Source of the DNA: Narthecium ossifragum
Taxonomy: Eukaryota; Streptophyta; Magnoliopsida; Dioscoreales; Nartheciaceae
Assembly (NCBI GenBank): GCA_963920575.1
Contig: OY986973.1
Span: 12,665,397-12,729,396, forward strand
Direction: 5' to 3'
DNA length: 64,000 nt
A model generated the notes under the pieces. It had not been told where the DNA came from. It did not search any database and saw only the letters and a list, made by a program, of their open reading frames with translations. Below, piece by piece: positions 55,166 through 64,000 of the stretch. Numbering within the stretch: the stretch's first letter is position 1; each line of letters opens with the position of its first letter. Position numbers and translations under genes: made by a program.

Positions 55166-56605
55166 AGGTGCAATGTGACCTACTTTGCAACAATAATGAC
55201 ATATAGATGTTTGTGCTACCTTAGGAGGATGAGAAGAAGCTTTAACAAAGTTAGTCTTCTTTTGGTTGTTCACCTTCCTAGGGTTGTAGCCAATTCCTTT
55301 CTTGTTTAAGGAGTTCCTTTGACTATCAAGGATCTCATCTAACTTGTCTCTACTCTTCACGAATTTAGCTATAGTGATTTTTAAGTCATTAACCTCAAGA
55401 GTGAGATCTCTCTTGGATTTCCTCAAGAAGATAAGTTCCCTTTGCATACCATAGTTTGTGTTCTTCAATATGGTGAGCTCATATTGAGTGTCCTTGAGTT
55501 CATCCTCAAGTTTGTCATTTGTGTCACAAGACTTGTTGTTTAGCATACATTTGTTTTTTTTTTCTAAAGTTCCAATCCTATGCATGGCATCTACTTTTTC
55601 TTCTACTTTCTTCAAGTCATTACAAGTAGCATAGTATTTCTTTTTAAGGACTTTGAAATCATTAGCTAAAGCATGATAAGCATCAACAAGTTCTTCAAAT
55701 GCAAGCTCATCCTCTACCTCATTTTCTTCTTCTTCCTCATCTCCATGTGCCATTAACCATATGTTGGCTACCTCTTATTCTTCTTCTTCGGATGAGGTCT
55801 CCACATCACTTTCTCCCCAAGTAGCCATCATTGCCTTCTTTTTCTTGAGCTCCTTCTTTGTTGGCTTCTTGAGTTGAGGGCAATCGGACTTGTAGTGTCC
55901 GGGTTTTCTACACTCATAACATATGATTTCATTTGAGTTAGAAGAGGTAGGATTATACTTTTCACCTTTGAAGAATTATTTCTTGAAGAATTTCTTTCCT
56001 CCTTGGCGCTTGAAGATCTTTTATAGTCTTCTTGATATCATCGCCAACTCCTCATCGTCATCTCCTTCACTTGAATCGGATGATCACTGTCACTTTAGCA
56101 TCCCAAGACTTAGGTAGACACCTAAGAATCTTCCTCACAACCTCATCGTTAGCATAAATTCTTCCAAGAGATTCAAGCATATTTAATATGTTAGTAAAAC
56201 GTGTAAACATCTCACTAATAGTGTCATCATTCTTCATGCAAAAGAGTGCATGTACAAGCATACTAATTTTTGACTCTTTAACACGGCTCGTTCCCTCGTA
56301 AGTAACCTCAAGTTTGTCCCATATCTCTTTTGGGCTTGGCATTTGTTTGAAGGTTCTTGAGATCAATTGGGGTGTAGTCACTCTGTCTTTGGGACTTCTT
56401 TCCCTTCAACAACTTTTGTAGGGATATAAGGTCCATCCTCTATTACTTAGTCCATTGACTGAACAAAAATCTCCATTTTTGTTTTCCAGTAATTATAGTT
56501 TGAACCATTGAAGTAGGGTGGCCTATTGGTAGCTTGTCCCTCCAAGCTTTCCATCTCTAGATAGGATCCTCTAAGGGTTGTTACACCACTAAAATAAAGA
56601 GACAT
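55109..56605 (-). pseudogene. SIRE-like copia gag with two zinc knuckles
   Basis: Start near ATG 56605 (MSLYFSGVTTLRG), close after the primer site. The N-terminal part (PYFNGSNYNYWKTKMEIFVQ) has stops near 56450. The next frame 56381-56067 is the UBN2/Retrotran_gag-like region (KEIWDKLEVTYEGTSRVKES, FTRFTNILNMLESLG). It is followed by a broken stretch and a first CCHC knuckle near 55920-55880 (CYECRKPGHYKSDC). Then 55753-55109 holds an acidic start (HGDEEEEENEVEDE), a long coiled-coil-like helix and a second knuckle (CHYCCKVGHIAPSC). A coiled-coil plus two knuckles is characteristic of SIRE-type gag. Several shifts and stops. Confidence 0.88.
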
Positions 56606-56606
56606 A

Positions 56607-56618
56607 GCTCTGATACCA
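56607..56618 (-). other. Primer-binding site of the SIRE-like element
   Basis: On the minus strand TGGTATCAGAGC lies two bases after the LTR end (CTTGGACCTTCA). Complementary to initiator tRNA-Met. Confidence 0.88.
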
Positions 56619-56620
56619 AT

Positions 56621-57658
56621 TGAAGGTCCAAGAGTGGGGGGGTGAATTGGACTCTTTTCGAAAAACTAGATTAATGGAAAAATCAAGTAGGAGAGAGCTA
56701 ACACCTTAAATACTTGTAGATGAAATGAAAACTAAAACAAGATAAGCATGCAAGGAGAGATGGCACCGATTTTATAGTGGTTCGACCCAACTCTTGGTCT
56801 ACGTCCATTTCTGTCAAGGCTCCCCTTGAGGTTCCACTACTTGCAAATCCCTTACAAGCTTTTCCTCCAAGCTACCTGGTGCTTGGTGACCTTACACTCA
56901 CATCCACTTGCTGTTGAATAACTCTCAAAGTACCTCTTCACACTTGAAGAAGGTTTACAAAGGTTGTAGCTCAAAAGAGAATAAGTAGAAAACTTTGCTA
57001 AAACTTGCTCAGATGATCTCAATAATAATAATAAATGTTTTGGCAATTTTACATCAAGGAAGTACTTATATCTGGGCTTCAACTAGCTCAACAAGGAGCT
57101 CCAACAGCTCTCTGCAACTCTCCAACGGCTAGTTTTTTACTCTACACGTTGCTGGCGGTCGATCCATGCATCGTCCGGTCATGTATAAAAACTCAGCCTG
57201 TTGATCGACGGTCGATCCATGCATCGTCCGTCACGCCTCACGGTCGACCGTCACATCGTCCGTCAGCCTCTGTTAAGAAAATCACTTCCCAGGGTCGATG
57301 CTCGGATCGACCATTGCTTCTTCACTTTTCTTCATAAATGCGCCACAGTCGACCGACGCATCGACCGTCGCAATGCCCGTCAGGCTCTGTTAAGAAAATG
57401 GCTTCCCACGGTTGATGCACCGATCGACTGTGAGCCAACAATGCATATTGCCAAGTATGGTGCATCCATCGTGCAACCACACGGTCGATCCATGGATCGA
57501 CTGTCACATTCCCACGGTTGATCCATGCATCGACCGTCAGTACAAAAGTGACTTAAATATTGAATTTAAGATTTCCAATTAAAGGGGTAATAAATATTAA
57601 ACATATATTTTATCATTTAATGTATATTGCCATCATCAAAACAAGGTTAGGATCAACA
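56621..57658 (-). repeat. 5' LTR of the SIRE-like copia element
   Basis: A 1,038-bp LTR. On the sense strand it begins TGTTGATCCTAACC at 57658 and ends CTTGGACCTTCA at 56621. The TATA box (CTATAAAA) is at 56777-56770. Upstream of it is a dense palindrome array. The 3' LTR is not found: sequence beyond the extra ORF is replaced by an A-prime LTR at 48939. No TSD can therefore be checked. Confidence 0.85.
57155..57537. repeat. TCGA inverted-repeat array in the SIRE-like LTR
   Basis: About eight units of a 22-bp near-palindrome of the form CGGTCGATCCATGCATCGACCG start at 57156, 57209, 57241, 57292, 57347, 57409, 57482 and 57514. In most units two TCGA cores flank a central CATG. Flanks CTCTGTTAAGAAAAT around 57268 and 57386 are repeated, so part of the array is a roughly 118-bp tandem duplication. 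It lies 380-760 bp upstream of the TATA box on the sense strand. Confidence 0.8.
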
Positions 57659-58806
57659 GAGGGGACCTACACCTGTCCAATCGGGAGTGATACAACAATT
57701 ACCATGAATAATTTAAACATTTGACTTCTGAAGGTATAATTGAAATCTAAAACATACTATTCCATTAACATCAGAGTTGTATAGATTTATATCAGAATTA
57801 CTCAAAAATAAAAATTATACATATAAACTAATCCACGAGGGATACTGTATACAAAACTGTCCAACTGTACGATCCAATCCTCAGTCACCTCGATGCCCTC
57901 CAGAAGTCGATGCGCCACCAAAAGCTGATCTGCTAGGAGCTACAGAGACATTGGTGTCTGCACCTGCAAACGTAGCCCGGGTAGAGTGAGCATAAAGCCC
58001 AGTAGGGTTCTACTCTACGTCACACTCAAGGAAGGGGAAACTGCAACTGAACCGTCTCTTTGCCATGCCTAAGGCGCATCTACTACAAGCATGCAAACAC
58101 GACGGGGATCACACCTGCTATGGACGCTCCCCAATCACCGACCACGCCGGGGATCACGCCAGCTCTAGGCACTCCCCAAATGTCGACCACGCCGGGATCA
58201 CGCGGGCTAGCGCTCCCCAAACGTCAACAACAGAAGAGTAAAGCACACTCACACTCAAGCTTGGCAAAGGAGGACGGTACGAACTCTAAACCTCAAGAAC
58301 CGAGATCTGATAAGTCAATAGTACCACAATCTCGCCCTAAACCTGACTACCCAACCACGGTCCTAGAGCTAGACCCGAGCTACCCGAGAGCTTCGGATCG
58401 GCAATCGACCCATCACCCACGCCCTAACCTAAAATGCATCTAATGCAATCAAATGCATGCACCTATACAAAAATCTAACCTAAGTGTCACTATATGGCAT
58501 ATCAACAATATGAGGCACAATTATTCTACACATTCCCGGGTGTCGTGACTCTCCCGGTTAACCACAAAGCAGTAAAGATCTAACTACAATTAACACATGC
58601 TTATCGAAAAACCGATTAAAATCCATAAAAGTCGGCAAAACAATCGGAAATACAAATCATCGTAAAAACTCAAGGCAAAGCATGAAATCACGATTAAAAC
58701 ACCATAATATCTTAATTCTAACAATAGAAAAGACATAAAAGAAAACCGAGTTGATTTGGAATCAAACCGTTGAAAACCAAGCCAAAATCAGCTTACTGCA
58801 CAAAGG

Positions 58807-59068
58807 AGATCGATCTTCATGCCCATGAAGATCGATCTTCCCCATACGTGCCCTCTGCCAAGGAGATGATCGATCTTCACACCCAGTGGAGATCGATCTT
58901 CACACCCAGTGGAGATCGATCTTCCTTGTACATGTCCACTGCTAAGGGAGAGATCGATCTTCATCTCCAATCAAGATCGATCCTCATGGCCGTGAAGAGA
59001 TCGATCTTCATGGCCGTGAAGATCGATCCTTCTTGGGCTGGGCTTGAGATCTAAGAGTGATCGATCTT
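58807..59068. repeat. AGATCGATCTTC palindrome array, E2 inner cluster
   Basis: GATCGATC cores start at 58808, 58830, 58868, 58891, 58914, 58952, 58975, 58999, 59021 and 59059. Spacings are 22, 38, 23, 23, 38, 23, 24, 22 and 38 bp. Most are flanked as GAAGATCGATCTTC, and neighbours such as TTCATGGCCGTGAA pair with each other, so hairpins are possible. Confidence 0.88.
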
Positions 59069-59447
59069 CTTCTTCTTGAGCACCGCCGAAACCCACTGGA
59101 GAAAACACCGGAAAACGCACGAAATACAAGACCAAACTTCATAAAACACAGGGATTTGGTAGCATGGAGCTAGGGGAGTCCAAAAACACTAAAATACCGG
59201 AAAACCAATGGCTACATACAAATATCTAAGCTAAAGAGAAACAAAGCAAACCTAAGTTACCAAATCTTAAGATCTGGGTAGAGATCCCTACTTAGAACCG
59301 ATGGAAGCCTCCAAATCAAGCTCAACAAGCTTTGGATCGTCCAAACGATCCTCCCCAAGCCGCCGGATTAGACCTCCTTCCAAGATTTCCAAAGAAATCA
59401 AAATGAAGTCGGTGGGTTCTTCTTATAGAACCAGTCACGACCAGAGA

Positions 59448-59550
59448 GATCAATCTTCTTCACCCCCATGAAGATCGATCTTCTTCGTGACAAGGCAAAT
59501 ACTTTCCAGGCACAGGGAGATCGATCTTCTATGCCGAGAAGATCGATCCT
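59448..59550. repeat. AGATCGATCTTC palindromes, E2 promoter cluster
   Basis: Cores at 59448 (GATCAATC), 59473, 59519 and 59541 lie directly upstream on the sense strand of the TATA box at 59429. They are the same palindrome type as the inner cluster of this LTR. Confidence 0.8.
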
Positions 59551-59904
59551 CTCGTCCTGGAAAGTGAAAAACGGGGAAACAACGTGCCCCAAACCCCGAT
59601 CTTTCGATCCATGTCACACCTAAGGGTTCTGATCAAACAAAGGCAACATCTCAAGGCCGTGTGTGCACAACGCGAGTGTGGAACGACCCTCGACGCACAC
59701 GATCGAGCTAGGTCTGAGGACCGGGTCCTCACAAGAACAATCTAGGAAGTGTAGCAGACAAAAGAGATTGATGCTTGAGGAACATTGTCGCGCCCCGACC
59801 TGCGAAAGCCCAACCGGGCTGGGCGACGCAAACCGGAACCTAACAAACCGCGGAAAAAGATATTGGCGAGGGTTCCCTCTAACCTATTGGTCTCCCTAAC
59901 AATT

Positions 59905-60104
59905 NNNNNNNNNNNNNNNNNNNNNNNNNNNNNNNNNNNNNNNNNNNNNNNNNNNNNNNNNNNNNNNNNNNNNNNNNNNNNNNNNNNNNNNNNNNNNNNN
60001 NNNNNNNNNNNNNNNNNNNNNNNNNNNNNNNNNNNNNNNNNNNNNNNNNNNNNNNNNNNNNNNNNNNNNNNNNNNNNNNNNNNNNNNNNNNNNNNNNNNN
60101 NNNN
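59905..60104. other. Assembly gap of 200 N
   Basis: Exactly 200 undetermined bases. It probably marks a scaffold join or unresolved repeat, so true length and contiguity here are unknown. Confidence 0.99.
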
Positions 60105-61060
60105 GATAGGAGTGAGCACTAGCTCAGCATGGTTCTATTCTACGACACACACACAAGGAAGGGGAAACTGCAACTGAACTAACTCTGTGCCAAGTACTGA
60201 GGCCTGCCAAGGACCCCATAAATCCCGTCAATAACCTGAAGGGTACCTGTCCAAAGTACGTCCCTCCGACAACCACTGTTCAAGGGTAGATCACCTTCAA
60301 CAATCCCCGACACAGGGTGGACAAGATGATACCAGTAGGACACCCCTCTCCAAGTGGGACCTCCACACTTGGCGGAACAACCGAGGTCATGACAACCAAC
60401 TCTCAGCACTCAAAGCAACAGAGCTAACCCGACCCCTAGACTCCAAATCAAAGCTAAGGCTTGCCAGGGAGCCCATAAATCCCATCGATACCCCCAGGGT
60501 CCCTGTCCATGTAACCCTCTCCCGCTACAAACAGGGAGAACCTCAGCACATGTAGAACACCCTTACCCATGCTGGATACCAAGCATGATGACATATGTCG
60601 GGGTAACGACATCCACCTCTTAGCAATCGATACAGGAGTCTAGATCCGAGCTACCCGAGAGCCCTGGATCGACGGTCAACCACCGCCCACGCCTAGCCTA
60701 AAATGCCTCTAATGCACAAGGAAGCTAGGCAATACAACAGTATAAATAGGCAACAAACAAGGGCACACTTTCGGCCCATTTATACTAAACATTCCCGAGG
60801 GTCATGACTCCCTCGGTTAACCATAAAGCGATAAAGGGCATACAGTCAGCACATTTATTCTACACAATCCCGGGAGTCATCGCCCTCCCAGTTCAACCAC
60901 AAAGCGGTAACAGACAGCAGTTTATAGCAATATCACTAAACATGCAATTAAAGCGGTAAACAAACTATCATGGCAAGCCCCGCGGGCAAAACCGTCAAAA
61001 CCGCATACATACGAAGCCCCGCGGGCAACACAGCCTCAAAGACGCATTCTGGTGCACGTG

Positions 61061-61310
61061 GGATCGATCCAACATACCAATGGATCGATCCGACATGCCA
61101 ATGGATCGATCCGACATGCCCTCGGATCGATCCGACATGCCCTCGGATCGATCCGACATGCCCTCGGATCGATCCGACTTGCCCTCGGATCGATCCAACT
61201 TGCCCTTGGATCGATCCAAACATACCCATGGATCGATCCAACTTCCACCAGTGAACAGACCATCCTGAGTGCAACTTGGATTGATCCAATTGGATATTGG
61301 ATCGATCCCA
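61061..61310. repeat. 21-bp tandem array of GGATCGATCC, E3 inner cluster
   Basis: GGATCGATCC starts at 61061, 61082, 61103, 61124, 61145, 61166, 61187, 61208 and 61230: seven steps of exactly 21 bp and one of 22. The spacer varies around GACATGCCCTC. Further copies are GGATTGATCC near 61272 and GGATCGATCC near 61300. Translation of this array gives seven-residue repeats on several frames, which are by-products. Confidence 0.93.
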
Positions 61311-61688
61311 ACCGGCCCTCCAGCCAACCTTCGACGGCGATCACGGCCGAAAAACCAAACCAAACTTCACCAAACTTGGTGAGTTGGTAGATCTGATGCT
61401 CACGAAGCTACTCATGGCTTCAAAACCGGAAACCATCACTTATACATGGAGATCTACTCAAAACAAACCCAAATTTGGTGAAAACGACGAAGAACACGAG
61501 AAAACCCAACCAAACCCATAGGTAGAACCCTACCTCGACAAGAGCTGCTTCAATCCACGAAGCCAAACCTTGGATCTTCCTAAATCCTCTCCAGATTTCG
61601 CCGGATCTGAGTCCAATCGCAGCGGAATCGGAAAGAAGAAGAAAGGAAGCATCGCGTCCGCTCTTATGCAGACGCTCCAGTTCGAGTG

Positions 61689-61789
61689 GGATCGATCCAA
61701 ACTCCACCTTGGATCGATCCGAACTCCACTGGCGGCCAACACTCCCTAGTGCATCCTGGATCGATCCAAAGTGGAGTTTGGATCAATCC
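61689..61789. repeat. GGATCGATCC palindromes, E3 promoter cluster
   Basis: Cores at 61689 and 61711 (22 apart) and at 61758 and 61780 (GGATCAATCC, 22 apart) lie just upstream of the TATA-like box on the sense strand. Same palindrome type as the inner cluster of this LTR. Confidence 0.85.
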
Positions 61790-61999
61790 AACCTGCACAG
61801 GGAAACAGAATTTGGCCAAACTCAAGCTCAATTCCTGATCTTTCGACCCCGGGTCCACCTAACCTTTCTAATCAACCACATACACAATCAAGGTCAGTGT
61901 GTGCACATGCGGGTGTGAAACAAAGCGACAAGGCACAATTTACCAAATTGCCCTTGTGGTCAATAACGAGCCACAGGAATGGAGGGACATGTCCTCACA

Positions 62000-64000
62000 A
62001 TCTAGCATAGGGTAAAAGCAGTAAAAGATCACCACCTCTCAGACTCCACCTGGCGCTGCCGCACCGCCGACCAACTGCCCGGTAGGGGCCACAGAAGAAG
62101 AACTGACGCCTGCACCTGAAAAACACAGCCCGAGTAGGAGTGAGCATAAAAGCTTAGTAGGGTTCTACACTACGACACACGGAAGGAAGAGGGAAACGCA
62201 ACAGTGTCGCCCTTAAGTAAGATCTGGGTGTATACAGGGGTCCCATAACCCCACCGCGTATCCCTGAGGCCCACGATCATGGTCTTCCAGCTAAGCTGGT
62301 CACATGTCAGGTCACACTCAGTAGCAGGAAACAACACTGCTGACTCACAAGCAGGAACACGACACTGCAGGCGGGAAATGGCACCGCTGAGTAGGCAACT
62401 CCTCTACTCAAGAGTCAACACAGTGGAACACCAACTACACCTCAGCATCCGACTCAAGGCCAACACGACCTCTATAATCACCAAGCAACAGGTGTACCAG
62501 CCATCTAAGCCTATCATCAAGTTTGACTGGATACCACAATTCGAACAGGGTCCAAACTACCCAACCCTGGTCTTAGGGCTAAATCCGAGCTTCCAGCCTC
62601 GAGACGGCGACCCACAGATCACCCACGCCCTAACCATGCAACTAATGCACAACAGAGAATGCATGCTATGAACATACACAGATAAGAGATAAGCATGCAA
62701 CAGTATGTTAAGGATAGCATACAAGTCCAACCGGATTGCTGCAACGATACTATCAACCGCTGTCAGCCGATCCGTAGCGAGTCCCGGCATTACGATGGTA
62801 CCGCGACCGTCAACCGCAGACTCCTACAACGGGAAGCAACCCCGAAAACGCCGGTGAACAGTAAATATAATATTATATGTTTTGAACATATAATATTATT
62901 TAAATCACCAAAATCCTCTACTTAGGGGCTAATTGACCCCGTCGATCCGATGTCCAAACAACGTCGGATTGGAGATCCAACTTAGAAACCAGTAGATCAA
63001 CATGCTGGGATCAACATATCCAAACTCTGGAAACATCTCATGGCTAGATTAACGGGAAAACACTAATCAAAACCGCTAATCAAACTAACTTACCATCACT
63101 TGCTGCAACGCAGCCCTCCAGTACGAAATTCATAACCATTCGTAGGAAAATAAGAAAATTATGAAATTAGTTGGGTCTGAGAGTAGATTCAAAGATCTAC
63201 CACTCTTATGTTCATCACAACCCAAGAACATGCATGTACTGATCGGAAAACTCAACTCAAACCGGCTGTTCTTCAAGAACAGCAGAAACCGGAAAATCCG
63301 AGATAAAACATGCATAAATCCTACTGAAATCTTAACCAAAGTTCATGAAACTTAAACCAGAGATTATACTAAGCAACATGCATCCAAAAACATAATTACA
63401 GCAAGATCTAACGGTTATACTAAGAGAACACCCCTAAACCACTCTCGTAGGTAGAACACCTACCAGAAACGCACTCCTCAGTTGATTCTCCGCTAATCAG
63501 TCACCAACCCAGCTCCAAACCGCGCCAGAGATCTTCCTCATGCCGCCACGGATCCAACGAGCTTTCAAGCTCCCAAAACGGTGGCCGGAGGAGGGAGAAA
63601 AGAGGAGAAGAAGGGGCTGCCAGAACAGGGGAAACAGAGCCCGCGGGAAGAAGAAGAAGGAAGGAAGGAGGGGAAAGAGAAGAGGAAGAGAAGAGGAGGA
63701 AAAGTGAGGGGGAAGGCCGGGGAAGGTGAAGTAGAAGGTGAAGGAGAAGGTCCTCTCCTCTGACAACGGAGAGCGACGGCACACGGCCGTCCTCGCCGCT
63801 CAACTGTTCTGCTGCAAGCTCAACTGCCCTGCAACAGTACCCGGATCGATCCAAGGCCAAAATGGATCGATCCAAGACAGGCTGGATCGATCCAAAATGT
63901 TTGGATCGATCCGAACGGGTCAAAAAAACACACCGACTCGCTCACGAGTCCGATCGATCGCTCAAGGGCCGTAAGCTGCCCAAAAGCAAGCTTCAACGCC
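62000..64000 (-). repeat. Tekay/Del-like LTR E4, runs off the window
   Basis: Closely follows E1 over 62040-63600 (blocks GAAGAAGAACTGACGCC, GGGTCCCATAACCCC, AAATGGCACCGCTGAGTAGG, TTAGGGGCTAATTGACC). The purine-rich stretch 63590-63750 is its CT-rich leader on the sense strand. It contains palindromes at 63843-63965. Neither end of the LTR is in view. The open frames here are short and unsupported. Confidence 0.6.
63843..63965. repeat. GGATCGATCC palindromes in E4
   Basis: GGATCGATCC starts at 63843, 63864, 63884 and 63903 (spacings 21, 20 and 19), followed by a CCGATCGATCG at about 63950. They lie on the upstream side of the leader, as in E1-E3. Confidence 0.85.

Larger units (their letters stand above)
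57659..59733 (-). repeat. Tekay/Del-like LTR E2, 3' end missing
   Basis: The right end, CGGGTCCTCACA at 59733, is the LTR start on the sense strand (TGTGAGGACCCG). A TATA box (CTATAAGA) is at 59429-59422. The left side abuts the copia LTR at 57658, so the CGGGGCGTGACA-type end is lost. Blocks CACCTGCAAACGTAGCCCGGGTAG and CGAGCTACCCGAGAGC are shared with E1, E3 and E4. No coding sequence. Confidence 0.6.
59786..61999 (-). repeat. Tekay/Del-like LTR E3, near complete (contains gap)
   Basis: The plus-strand ends are TGTCGCGCCCCGACC at 59786 and ACATGTCCTCACA at 61999, giving about 2.2 kb including 200 unknown bases. A TATA-like GCATAAGAG is near 61663-61670 on the sense strand. GGATCGATCC palindromes occur in two clusters. 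The bases flanking it do not form a clear TSD. The 52 bp between E2 and E3 (59734-59785) is unassigned. Confidence 0.6.

Noticed and set aside
59742..60177. Open frames of 125 and 130 codons full of unknown residues
   Set aside because: They exist only because the 200-N gap contains no stop codons.
61061..61239. CRISPR-like array (short repeats with variable spacers)
   Set aside because: Repeat is 10 bp, spacers about 11 bp, and the setting is a plant LTR with no cas genes. It is a tandem repeat, not CRISPR.
60995..61390. Overlapping open frames with seven-residue repeats such as SDRSEGM and RIDPTCP
   Set aside because: They appear in both strands and several frames, as expected from a 21-bp tandem repeat. 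There is no start context or conservation. They are shadows of the palindrome array.
63497..63923. Serine/leucine-rich ORFs near the right end
   Set aside because: They come from the CT-rich leader of the E4 LTR. Low complexity, overlapping in two frames, not conserved in E1.

Overview
This window is plant nuclear DNA, almost certainly from an angiosperm. It is built nearly entirely from nested LTR retrotransposons. The evidence is tRNA-iMet type primer-binding sites, Ty1/copia SIRE-type and Ty3/gypsy Athila-type coding remnants, a Mutator-like element with a 9-bp target duplication, and many solo LTRs with perfect 5-bp target-site duplications (TSDs). I see no intact cellular gene, no tRNA or rRNA gene, and nothing bacterial or organellar. 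The species cannot be fixed from this sequence.

Layout. 1-911: a gypsy pol tail and a SIRE-type copia LTR fragment. 912-5830: a long gypsy LTR (called E0 here, Tekay/Del-like by its sequence blocks) holding two solo LTRs. 5831-24975: a nest of two families of non-autonomous LTR elements, called A (LTR about 830-960 bp) and B (LTR about 1.06-1.34 kb), with a Pack-MULE inside one A LTR. 25474-26820: a broken gypsy integrase region. 26890-33632: A elements with solo A and solo B LTRs inside. 33633-39352: an Athila-like LTR, gag and protease, interrupted by a solo A LTR. 39470-43809: a young full-length A element with an 802-codon open frame. 44653-48939: A-variant LTRs and a Tekay-like LTR (E1). 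48940-57658: a SIRE-like copia element in reverse orientation with an extra 3' ORF and a solo B LTR in its reverse transcriptase. 57659-64000: three more Tekay-like LTRs (E2-E4), with a 200-N assembly gap at 59905-60104.

Two things stand out. First, families A and B share nearly identical termini (TGATACGA...TCGTATCA), the same primer site, the same first codons after it, a TATA block and a conserved region of their internal ORF. I cannot assign that ORF to gag, pol, env or any domain I know. It runs in frame from inside the 5' LTR through the primer site, and in the youngest copy through the polypurine tract into the 3' LTR. Second, three unrelated retrotransposon lineages here (Tekay-like, Athila-like, SIRE-like) each carry arrays of short palindromes centred on TCGA or CGATCG, usually upstream of a TATA box. 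The spacing is close to two helical turns (19-24 bp), often as pairs that repeat every 63-72 bp. The palindrome type differs between elements but matches between separate clusters of the same element.

How it works together: nothing here looks like a working operon or locus. A and B can only have moved with enzymes supplied elsewhere. Their C-terminal frame ends in a gypsy-pol-like LEDKANFEG tail next to the polypurine tract, which suggests descent from a Ty3/gypsy element by replacement of the gag-pol interior.
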